Below the pieces are notes generated by a model that was not told the DNA's origin, did no database searches, and worked only from the letters and a program-made list of their open reading frames with translations. A stretch of 32,656 nt of DNA from Hyphochytrium catenoides (taxonomy: Eukaryota; Sar; Hyphochytriomycetes; Hyphochytriales; Hyphochytriaceae): positions 1 to 32,656 of the forward strand of contig FLMG01000070.1 in the NCBI GenBank assembly GCA_900088475.1, given 5' to 3'. Below, piece by piece: positions 9,157 to 17,806 of the stretch. The number at the start of each line of letters is the position of its first letter. Position 1 is the first letter of the stretch. Made by a program: the position numbers and the translations under genes.

Positions 9157-12100
9157 GCAAGACCTGAAGCTGGAAGCGGAGCGAACAGAGAGAATTGTGG
9201 CTACACTGCAGAGTAGGGGACCGCTGGAGCTTTATGAGCTGGTCAGTCAATTGTCTGCACAACGTCTAACGGCTCGAGACATATGGAATCAGCTATTTGG
9301 ACTGAATAGTGACATCTTTCTTCACCCAACGCCTGTTCCCCCAGAGCTCCAGAGAGGTTGTGACATAATTCCTGGTGACCTTGTTCAGGCCTACAGATTC
9401 TTCGAGGCTGCCAATAATGCGGTAGACGACAGAGAAGGGCTAAAGCTGGTCTGCCGGGCTTTACTCCTGGATCCAGAGGTTACGAACGATGCGTGGTACT
9501 CGCGCCTCCTAGCTATTGGCAGAACACAAGCCTTACCGAGTGCCACAATGCCTCTGTTGTTCTCCTTGTGTGTTCTCATGGATGCTTCTAATGATGAAGA
9601 TGACTGGCAGCTGGCTCGCTCCTACGCATTGGCATTGCTTTGCGTAAAGGACGAGAAGGTGCGGGTTCCAGAGACCTGGAAGAAGATGCTAGGGGAAATT
9701 ATCCTCCGACGTCATCAGACACTGTCTGCCGGCCGCACAATGGGGAGAAGTAGCAGCCGGCGTGGTAGTGGCAGTGCTCGTGGCAGTGGAAGCAATCGTG
9801 ACCTAGTTGCTTCTCCCGAGCAGCAATGGGAGGATGAGAAGAAACAGACTTCGGCTCAAAATCGCGGACTAGATGAGATTATGAAGATGACGGGACTTAA
9901 GGAAGTGAAAGAGCAACTCCTGGACATGTACTTCAGCGTCATGATCGCTAAAGAACAAGGAGTGTCACTAGCGAAGAAGCGGTACGGTGCCCTACTGACA
10001 GGCAACCCAGGCACAGGGAAGACAACGGTTGCCCGGTACTATGCGAACTTTCTATGTGACTTGCAAGCGATCCCCGGATCTGGCTTCGTAGAAACCACCG
10101 GCTCCCAGCTCAACAGTGAAGGTGTGGATGGCTTTAAGAAGATGCTGGCCAGCATTCAACAGAAGGGAGGCGGACTACTCTTTATAGATGAGGCTTACCA
10201 ACTGAACCCCAAAATTGAGCTAAATGGAGGCCGGATTCTTGACCTGTTGTTAACAGAGATTGACAAGTACGTCGGGAGCCTGGTAGTCGTGTTTGCAGGC
10301 TATAAGAACCAAATTGAGAAGCTCATTGAGCATAATGAAGGGCTGCCAGTGCGGTTTCCCTATACTATGAACTTCTTGGACTATACGGAGACGGAGTTAC
10401 TTGGAATAATGCAAACAACCATGCGAAACAGTTTCCCATCTGGTAGGCCAGTCGTTTTAGAGGGAGGAGTAGACGGGGCCCCGCTCTCTCCTCTGCGCAT
10501 TGCTGTCAAACGATTGGCGCGCGGAAGTGGTAAACCGGGTTTTGCAAATGCAAAGTCGGTCCAACTTCTATGGGAACAGATTAGAGAGCGTCAATCCAGG
10601 CGGTTGGCGCATAGCAGACGAATCAGAAACAGCAGTGGTAGTGAGGACATCTTCTTTATTTCTCAGCAAGATATCATTGGTCCTCCTCCCGATGATGCTT
10701 TAGCGAAGTCGGAAGCCTGGAAGACACTGAACAGCATGATCGGCCTCACGCGAGTAAAGGAGATTGTGCATACTCTGGCGCAAACCATGGTAGGAAACTA
10801 TGACCTGGAGCTACATGGAATGGAGCCAACTAGCTTGCCCCTGAACTGGCTCTTTCTAGGAAACCCAGGGACAGGGAAAACCACAGTGGCAACCCTATTT
10901 GGCAAGATCTTAAGCGAGTTAGGGTTGCTCAGTAATGGAGAAGTCATACTTAAGACTCCGAGTGACTTTATCGGCACGGCCATTGGGCAGTCCGAGGAGA
11001 ACACCAGGAAGATTCTAAATGCGGCTCGCGGTAAAGTACTTATTATTGACGAGGCCTATGGTCTCTACCCCGGGAAGGACAGTAGAGATCCTTATAAGAC
11101 AGGCGTTGTGGATGCGATTGTAGGCGAGGTACAGAACGTTCCTGGAGAAGATCGCTGTGTTCTGATGCTAGGCTATGAAACGCAGATGCGCGAGTTCTTG
11201 CAAAACGCAAATCCTGGCTTGGCGCGGCGCTTTCCTCTTGAAAAAGCCTTTTACTTTGACGACTATACAAGGGACGAGCTCTTTCAGATACTACTGATGA
11301 AGGCCAAAAAGAACGGTTATTGCTTGTCGATGGATGCTGCATTGGCAGCAGTTGACGTGCTGGAGAAGGAGAAGCGGCGACCCAACTTTGGCAATGGCGG
11401 CGCGGTCTCTTCTTTGCTTAGTAGAGCTGAGCTTCAGATGCAAGCAAGACTGAAGCATTTATCCGCAGCGGAAAGAGTTAAGCTACGGAACCTCGAGCCC
11501 GAAGACTTTAGCCCCAGCGATGGGCACACAGGAGACTTCAGCCTTACGGATCTCTTCGCTGATATGGTCGGATGTGAGACCTATATCAATATCTTTGAGG
11601 AGTACTTCCATCTCGCGGAGTTTAATAAAAAAAAGGGCGAAGATCCTTTTAAGGGTATTCCAATGACCTTCCGTTTTGAGGGCTCACCCGGGACAGGGAA
11701 GACGACAATCGGTCGAAGAATGGGAGAGCTCTTCTATAACCTTGGACTCTTAGCAAGTGATAACATCATTGAAGTCTCCGCGTCCGACCTAATTGCCCCT
11801 TACGTTGGTCAGACGGCACCGAAGACAGTGGACGTTATGAAGAGCGTGCTTGGGGCTGTTCTGTTCATTGATGAGGCATATCGTCTCGGTCGCAGTGGGA
11901 CCTTTGGTGTCGAAGCCATGGAAGAGCTTCTTAAACAGTTGACATCGATAGAGTTTGAAAGGAAGGTCGTCGTTATTTTGGCTGGCTACAAGCGGGAGAT
12001 TGACGCTCTGATAGACATCAACCCGGGCTTAGCCAGGCGTTTCGCTACCGTCGTCACCTTCCAAGACCTAACCCCGGAACAGTGTGTTGACGTGTTGGTG

Positions 12101-12640
12101 AAGAAGCTTGCAATGGAAGGTTACTCTGTTTGCGATCTGGATGAATCCAGCCTTATTCCTCTTTTTGAAGATCTGAGTACCCGCACCAGGAACTGGGGCA
12201 ACGCTGGCGACGTAAAGACGCTTGCAGAGGAGATTATCAAGTGCGCTGTGGCTGATATAATGAAACGAGAGGTACCCATTGACTTTGGTGTAGTGATCCC
12301 CATCCCTATGGCGACGGTTATGAAGTGTCTTCAGAGTCTACGTACCAGAAGAATGGAGCAGACCTTATCAGCAGAACTCAGGCTCTTAAGTAGTGGCAGC
12401 AGCGATTCTCACAAAGAACTGCCAGCTACACTGCAGCCGCCACATTGTTCTCAGATGACCACTACAACGAGAGTTAACGAAAGAGATCAGGCGACCGAAG
12501 CAGAAGAGAAAAGGAAGTTTGTAAATGTGATGGTCCAAATGTCCCCGGTAGAGATCCTGGAGTGTCAGATCAAGATTGGGAGAATTTACAGCGCTGCAAA
12601 CGCGAGGCCGAGAGAGAAGCACGCAAGCAACAAGAGCTAG
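9149..12640 (+). CDS. Triple CbxX/CfqX-type AAA ATPase
   Basis: A single 1163-codon frame without introns. Residues 1-200 are helical, followed by a Ser/Gly/Arg linker (about 195-225). Three AAA modules of the CbxX/CfqX family follow, with Walker A motifs GNPGTGKTT (285), GNPGTGKTT (571) and GSPGTGKTT (845). Walker B motifs are FIDEAY, IIDEAY and FIDEAY. The pore-distal NPGLARRF motif is kept in modules 2 and 3, while module 1 has EGLPVRF. The family includes the red-type Rubisco activase, but multi-module members occur in organisms without Rubisco and probably remodel protein complexes. The first in-frame ATG is far inside (about 9548), so this is not a separate gene: it continues the ARM frame upstream. 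Near 12478-12514 the true frame appears to leave this one for the tail frame; the last about 45 residues here are probably not native. Confidence 0.9.
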   Translation: MNEQDLKLEAERTERIVATLQSRGPLELYELVSQLSAQRLTARDIWNQLFGLNSDIFLHPTPVPPELQRGCDIIPGDLVQAYRFFEAANNAVDDREGLKLVCRALLLDPEVTNDAWYSRLLAIGRTQALPSATMPLLFSLCVLMDASNDEDDWQLARSYALALLCVKDEKVRVPETWKKMLGEIILRRHQTLSAGRTMGRSSSRRGSGSARGSGSNRDLVASPEQQWEDEKKQTSAQNRGLDEIMKMTGLKEVKEQLLDMYFSVMIAKEQGVSLAKKRYGALLTGNPGTGKTTVARYYANFLCDLQAIPGSGFVETTGSQLNSEGVDGFKKMLASIQQKGGGLLFIDEAYQLNPKIELNGGRILDLLLTEIDKYVGSLVVVFAGYKNQIEKLIEHNEGLPVRFPYTMNFLDYTETELLGIMQTTMRNSFPSGRPVVLEGGVDGAPLSPLRIAVKRLARGSGKPGFANAKSVQLLWEQIRERQSRRLAHSRRIRNSSGSEDIFFISQQDIIGPPPDDALAKSEAWKTLNSMIGLTRVKEIVHTLAQTMVGNYDLELHGMEPTSLPLNWLFLGNPGTGKTTVATLFGKILSELGLLSNGEVILKTPSDFIGTAIGQSEENTRKILNAARGKVLIIDEAYGLYPGKDSRDPYKTGVVDAIVGEVQNVPGEDRCVLMLGYETQMREFLQNANPGLARRFPLEKAFYFDDYTRDELFQILLMKAKKNGYCLSMDAALAAVDVLEKEKRRPNFGNGGAVSSLLSRAELQMQARLKHLSAAERVKLRNLEPEDFSPSDGHTGDFSLTDLFADMVGCETYINIFEEYFHLAEFNKKKGEDPFKGIPMTFRFEGSPGTGKTTIGRRMGELFYNLGLLASDNIIEVSASDLIAPYVGQTAPKTVDVMKSVLGAVLFIDEAYRLGRSGTFGVEAMEELLKQLTSIEFERKVVVILAGYKREIDALIDINPGLARRFATVVTFQDLTPEQCVDVLVKKLAMEGYSVCDLDESSLIPLFEDLSTRTRNWGNAGDVKTLAEEIIKCAVADIMKREVPIDFGVVIPIPMATVMKCLQSLRTRRMEQTLSAELRLLSSGSSDSHKELPATLQPPHCSQMTTTTRVNERDQATEAEEKRKFVNVMVQMSPVEILECQIKIGRIYSAANARPREKHASNKS

Positions 12641-12903
12641 AAGATCAGTTGAGAGAAGAACAATTAAAGCTTAAGCGGGCACTTGAGGAACAGCGGCAGA
12701 GAGAAGCTGAAGAAGCCAGAAAGAAGATGGAAGAGCTTCAAAGGCTCATTGAGGAAGCCAAACGGAAGGCCATGGAGGAAGAACGACGCCAAGCGAAGCT
12801 TCGATCAATGGGCGTTTGTGAAGCTGGTTACAGGTGGATCAACATAGGCGGTATGACCTATCGGTGCTCTGCTGGTGGCCACACTGTGACTCTGCCGAAC
12901 TGA
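12478..12903 (+). CDS. Coiled-coil and Cys-rich tail of the ARM/AAA protein
   Basis: This frame has no start of its own (previous stop at 12475) and overlaps the end of the AAA frame. It begins with basic residues and a CxC stretch (EVCKCDGPNVPGRDPG). A charged coiled coil of about 70 residues follows (repeated EEQRQREAEEARKK-like heptads). A compact terminal motif, GVCEAGYRWI plus GGMTYRCSAGGH, then ends at TGA 12901-12903. I recall similar Cys/Gly-rich ends on multi-module CbxX proteins of protists, which supports this as the real carboxyl end. One frame change between 12478 and 12514, in a purine-rich run, links it to the AAA part. Joined, the gene would encode roughly 1,600 residues: ARM, three AAA modules, coiled coil, Cys motif. 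Confidence 0.75.
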   Translation, partial: RKRSGDRSRREKEVCKCDGPNVPGRDPGVSDQDWENLQRCKREAEREARKQQELEDQLREEQLKLKRALEEQRQREAEEARKKMEELQRLIEEAKRKAMEEERRQAKLRSMGVCEAGYRWINIGGMTYRCSAGGHTVTLPN

Positions 12904-13589
12904 AACGGCAACGCTTTGCGGCCTAACGTCTGGAGCGTTGTCCATTCAAATTCCTCACTAACTCCAGGACATATGACAATAGTAGCTTGTGCTCGCCCGC
13001 CTGTGTGCTTGAGCTCACTCTCAATCTGCCCTAAATAACAAGCGCTCGATGATAATGCTTGAATGGTACACTTCCATGAGCTCTCGTAATGCATAACCTG
13101 AGGATCTGTAAGTGAGGATCATTAAGCTCTCGATCCTTCGTTCGTCGCCCACTGAAGCAAAGGTTTCGCTGCTGGAACCTTGGATTGTCGCAAGGACTGC
13201 AGCTTTTATTACTTGCCGTCGCTACGGTTTTCCATGAGAATGGTGCCGCTGTCGTTGAAGCAAAGTTAGAATGGAAGCTAAACTTGGGACGATCAAAGAA
13301 TCGGCTGTACTGGTGAGAATCGGTATGAAATGATGGTAGTGCGACGAGCGCAACTCATTGCACTGAAGTAACTCTACAAACCTAGTTCCCATATCAGCAG
13401 TAACGATGTAACAAAAACCTTGCATTGCTCTGCCCAATCATTCGAGTCCCAGGATGACCAAGCTACCGGCGCGATAATTAGCGTCAGGATAGACGATGAG
13501 ACCTTCGAACTGTCGATACCATGAGCTCATTGGTGGAACAAAGTAGTTAAGGATAACGTTTTGAAGTTATCAGGAGCCTTTGACGTTAA
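12904..13589. other. Convergent intergenic stretch, nothing recognised
   Basis: About 690 bp between the ends of two convergent genes. No frame gives convincing protein, and I see no repeat or RNA gene. It should carry both 3' untranslated regions. Confidence 0.5.
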
Positions 13590-16275
13590 CTATCTCTTAG
13601 CGTACTCTAAGTATACGGCGCCATCGAAATTACCATTGGTAGTACCTCTAAGGTTAGTGCAACTAAGGTTAGCCCCTATGAAAATGACGCTGTCGAGCTG
13701 GCTGCCACTGAGGTTGCTATCACTGAGGTTACTACCACTGAGGTTGCTGCCGGTGAGGTTGCTGCCGGTGAGGTTGCTGCCACGCAGGTCTCTATTGGAG
13801 AGATCAACATTAGACAAGTTCACATTTGACAGATTGCTTGGCAGCTTGGCTCCAGAGAGGTTGCTACCCCTGAGGTTGCTGCCAATGAGATAGCTGTCGC
13901 TGAGGTCTCTATTGGAGAGATCAACATTAGACAAGTTCACATTTGACAGATTGCTTGGCAGCTTGGCTCGAGTGAGGTTGCTACCACTGAGGTTGCTGCA
14001 GATGAGGTTGCTTTCAATGAGGTAGCTGCCGCTGAGGTCTCTATTGGAGAGATCAACACCAGATAGGTTCACCTTATACAGATTGCTTGGCAGCCTGGCT
14101 CCAGTGAGGTTGCTGCGGCTGAGGTTGCTGCCATTGAGGTTGCTGCCACTGAGGTCTCTATGGGAGAGGTCAACATTAGACAAGTTCACATTTGACAGAT
14201 TGCTTGGCAGCTTGGCTCCAGTGAGGTTGCTACCACTGAGGTTGCTGCCACTGAGGTCTTTATTGGAGAGATCAATATTAGACAAGTGCACATTTGACAG
14301 ATTGCTTGGCAGCGTGACACCAGTGAGGTTGCTACCACTGAGGTTGCTGCCAATGAGGTTGCTGCCACGGAGGTCTCTATCGGAGAGATCAACATTAGAC
14401 AAGTTCACATCTGACAGATTGCTTGGCAGCTGGGCTCCAGTGAGGTTGCTACCACTGAGGTTGCTGCCGGTGAGGGTGCTGCCGGTGAGGTTGCTACCAC
14501 TGAGGTCACTATTGGAGAGATCAACATTAGACAAGTTCACATCTGACAGATTGCTTGGCAGCTTGGTTCCAGTGAGGTTGCTACCACTGAGGTTGCTGCC
14601 AATGAGGTAGCTGCCGCTGAGGTCTCTATTGGAGAGATCAACATTAGACAAGTTCACATTTGACAGATTGCTTGGCAGCTTGACTCCAGTGAGGTTGCTA
14701 CCACTGAGGTTGCTGCCGGTGAGGTTGCTGCCGCTGAAGTCTCTATCGGAGAGATCAACATCAGATAAGTTCACATTTGACAGATTGCTTGGCAGCTTGG
14801 CTCCAGTGAGGTTGCTACCACTGAGGTTGCTGCCACTGAGGTAGCTGCCGCTGAAGTCTCTACTGGAGAGATCAACACCAGATAGGTTCACCTCATACAG
14901 ATTACTCGGCAGCTTGGCTCCAGTGAGGTTGCTGCGGCTGAGGTTGCTGCCAGTGAAATCCACGTGCGAGAGGTTTGTAGAAACCAGTTTGCTATCAGAG
15001 AGATCCACGTTCTTGAAACTAGAAGCACCAGTGAACATGGAACCAGAGAGATCAGAGTTGCTAAAATGTGAGTCGCTATAGTCCCCACTGGGGAAGTATA
15101 GTCCGGTCAATGTGCAGTTGCTCAGGGTCAAGTTTTGATATTGCCCTGTCGTGCCCTGCGGATGACGGCTCAGGATATCATAGAGCTGTTGCTGCGATAT
15201 GAAGACTCGTGACAGTGCTGGCGACGAGAATTTCCTTGATCTTCGAGGACTTCGTTGAAGTGAAGCAACACCAAGATCTTTGAGGATTTCTTCAATCATG
15301 AAATGCTTTGCCTCAGTAACGATCTCATCTCTTGTCACTTTATGCAGCCGACCACACTCCTCCAACGATTGCAGTTGACCACCGGAACGAAGATACTTTA
15401 GAATGATCCGAAAAGCTTCCGGGTCGCGATCTAGAAAGTACTCTCCATTTTCATCTGGCTTAAGCAAGCCCTGACCAAGAAGAGAAAAAAGAGAATCTGG
15501 AGAAGAGAGAAGCGTCTTCTTGGTAGTATAAAAGCGCTCTCCACCAACATTAAGCGTGATGCGATCCGTCACAGATGTCAATCCTTCCCTCAATCGCTCC
15601 TCTTTCTTTTTGATGACTCCTTCCTTGGCTTCTAGATCGACGAGCCTGTTGGCGAGTTCTTTCTCTAGGTCACTCTTCCGCTTTCTCTCGTATTCTATAA
15701 GCTCATTGCAGAATGTCGTATGGCGTTCAAGGTATTCTCTTCTGCCAACCCACGCACATTGTTGGCACCTTACGTTTACACCACCGCAGGTTGCAGCGTG
15801 GGAGTCATTGTCTGCAATCGCAGTCTTCTCTCCACACTGTAGAACAGTACCGTGGACAACTCAGCACGTGCGTCTTGAGCTGCCTTCTTTCTACCTTGCA
15901 TTTGTTTATCGGGCAGTATACCTTGAGTGAGTTTAGGGCGTCCGCGAAGTATGGGGGAACCGCAGCGAAGGAAGCGGGATCCACCCTGCCAGTGCAGCGA
16001 TTGGGACAGCTACTGCTGTCATCCTGGCCTAGCCACCCCGTGATACACTTTCTGCAGTAAGTATGGCCGCAGTGTGCGAGAAGAACTGGGTCTTCCTTAA
16101 CGTCATGGCATATGGAGCAAATATAGTCCGGGGAAAGACTCTCGACGTTGTCCACATACTCATAGGAGTTGTCCACATTCGCCAATTCTGCCGCCGCGGA
16201 TGTCAAGACTGTCTCCGTTGGTTGCGGTGCAACTGTTTCTGCTGCGGAAGCCTGAGGAGGCGTGGTGGTGACCAT
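13590..16275 (-). pseudogene. RING / TRAF zinc finger / coiled coil / BTB(T1) / pentapeptide-repeat protein, one frameshift
   Basis: ATG at 16275 starts a RING-HC finger at residues 53-94 (CSIC, CGHTYC, CRKC, CPNRC). A TRAF-type finger follows (CPINKC...HVLSC). This first frame stops at 15805. One base shift near 15810-15840 continues into a second TRAF-like finger (CQQCAWVGRREYLERHTTFC), a coiled coil rich in Glu/Lys, and a T1/KCTD-type BTB domain (ITLNVGGERFYTT to LKYLRSGG, about 15560-15360). About 420 residues of pentapeptide repeats then run to TAG at 13590. Total is about 890 residues, with no introns. RING domains recruit E2 enzymes and BTB domains oligomerise or bind cullin-3. The predicted role is a ubiquitin ligase with a long beta-helix as substrate arm or molecular mimic. 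The shift may be an assembly error, because all other domains are intact. Confidence 0.85.
13690..14912 (-). repeat. Ten higher-order pentapeptide units (34/39/44 residues)
   Basis: Ten consecutive units, each opening with LPSNL, lie in the carboxyl half of the RING/BTB protein. From the first to the tenth the spacings are 39, 39, 39, 44, 39, 34, 39, 44 and 39 residues, i.e. 117 bp with changes of exactly 15 bp. Each unit is made of xxxxL pentads such as SGSNL, SNVDL and SNRDL plus one four-residue step (PSNL). DNA similarity between units is high, implying recent expansion by unequal crossing-over or gene conversion. The opposite strand shows a leucine-rich shadow frame with no independent support. 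Confidence 0.9.
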
Positions 16276-16842
16276 ATTGCTCTTTGTCTGAAGACAGATT
16301 CCGGGGGCACGGAAAGTTGCGAAATGAGAGCGGTGAAGCAGACTGCACTTCCTGTCTTTGCTTGCTGGCAGGCTGTCTTCTCACTTCTCTCTTGCTGGCC
16401 GAAACGGCCAGAAATCCGTTAACACCTATTTTGGAGATGCTATCTCAGTCTTTCTATAGATCAAACAAAGGATTGTGAATATGTTGATGCACGCAGGAAA
16501 AAAGCGCACATTCTTGCGCCCCAGCCCTGCTCGCCCCACCCCTTCCCTGCTCCCCTTTCAATTGCAAACCTTTGAACCAGCAAACCAAGCCTTGCAAACA
16601 GAAAAGCAAACATGGAAAAATGTGCGCTCCCATGTGCGTGCATTGCATATGATGGGCTAAGAAGGGATCTTGGTTCGGCGAGAGAAAGTTGCATCTTTAC
16701 AGTTGAGTACGTCTCACGACTCGGTAGCGAATGAGTGCACCTAGGGATCATACAGGAAAGCGCTTCAAATGGATGGACTGAATGCCTCTTTTACTCTCTG
16801 TAGGCAAGCAGCGTACGGTCTCGGGCATGCCATCGTACCTTC
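16276..16842. other. Intergenic region between divergent genes; palindrome
   Basis: No gene recognised. It lies between the start of the RING/BTB gene (leftward) and the trypsin-like gene (rightward). A perfect palindrome, CTGGCCG-AAA-CGGCCAG, sits at 16395-16411, about 120 bp upstream of the RING start codon, and could be a regulator site. The second half carries copy 1 of a 170-bp direct repeat. Confidence 0.45.
16653..16821 (+). repeat. 170-bp dispersed direct repeat, copy 1
   Basis: Runs from TGGGCTAAG to GCGTACGGTCT and matches 18590-18761 almost base for base. One indel of three bases and several substitutions separate them. It lies directly upstream of the trypsin-like gene. Both copies keep an open frame encoding a peptide ending in CIFTVEYVSR plus five residues and a TGA. 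The repeat ends with a splice-acceptor-like CTCTGTAG, so it may derive from a 5' gene region. Confidence 0.9.
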
Positions 16843-17806
16843 ATGAGGTCACTTAGCTCATTCAGGGACTTTCCTCTTGAAGATAAAGTCATCTGCAATA
16901 ATAACTCTCAAGAAGTAGCAAGACAGGAGGCTCGTCGACCTTCTCTACTCATTGTTGCTGCTAAAGTTGCTGCTATTGTTCTTGGTGGTGGTATTGTGCA
17001 GCATGACTTATTCAAGCTTGTTTGCAGTACAAGTACTGCTGTTCATGGTGACACTTTCTTGGAATGCCTTTGTTGGAAGCTTCACAATGGCTCAGACAGC
17101 ATATATCCTGAATGATACTGAGGTTGTATGGCTGGAAAATCAACTTAACGAGATAAGAAGCAAGTATGCGAAGATGGACCACAACATTGCCCAAGATCCG
17201 CCAATAGATCCATTTGCCCAGATCTAATCAAGGACTTCCAAAGCCGAGACTCAACTCTGTAACGGTGTATTTTACAAGCCAGGGTACATCACCACGGCGG
17301 CACATTGCCTGTACAATGACTACGACAAGAATGGTCTCCACACAGGTAGCTACGAATGGGCTGAGACATTAACAATCTTCATATTTCGCGATTATAAGTA
17401 CATTGCTCAAGAGGTATCAACCAAATCTTATGTCATCACCCACGATTATGCGTGCACCCACGACATGTCTAAAGACTTAGCTGTTATAACGGTTTCAGAC
17501 CATGTCCCGAATGTGAAAAATATTGGCGGCATGGTCAAAGGTTGCGGGTCCACAGGAAAGCTAGTTACTGCGTGGCCAACCCAGGCAGACCTCAAAAGCT
17601 ATACGAGATCTATTATCACCAATACACCTATGGTACGATGGGCAGAGACTTTCACGGCTAGTGGGATGAGTGGATCTGCTGTCCTTACCACTGACGACCG
17701 CTTGTGTGGCATTCATCAAGGCGTTGATAGGACATCCGTCTCGGTGTCTTTCGCGGCGATCGGATTTTCTGATGAGACAAGGAAGTATTACAGCGAAGAG
17801 TGCTAG
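16843..17806 (+). pseudogene. Membrane-anchored trypsin-like serine protease, in-frame stop
   Basis: The catalytic domain (17228-17806, TAG stop) has the full triad of the chymotrypsin fold. His is in ITTAAHC (codon 17303), Asp in KDLAVI (17474) and Ser in SGMSGSAV (17669). The GxSGxA form resembles V8-like/Trypsin_2 peptidases more than classical GDSGGP trypsins. Upstream in the same frame, open from 16919, lies a very hydrophobic segment (LLLLKLLLLFLVVVLCSM) and an Asn/Asp/Glu-rich spacer, as in a type II membrane protein. A TAA at 17225-17227 (after PFAQI) separates the two. An ATG at 16843 is a possible start, but a frame change or tiny intron would be needed before 16919. So either a pseudogene, or a sequence error plus an unrecognised start. 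Confidence 0.7.

Noticed and set aside
13561-14844. Long plus-strand frames rich in Leu/Arg/Pro (RLLPLRLLP-like) opposite the pentapeptide array
   Set aside because: They are the reverse reading of the GSNLSGSNL coding repeat. They start and stop without signals, and the minus-strand frame is part of a domain-supported protein.
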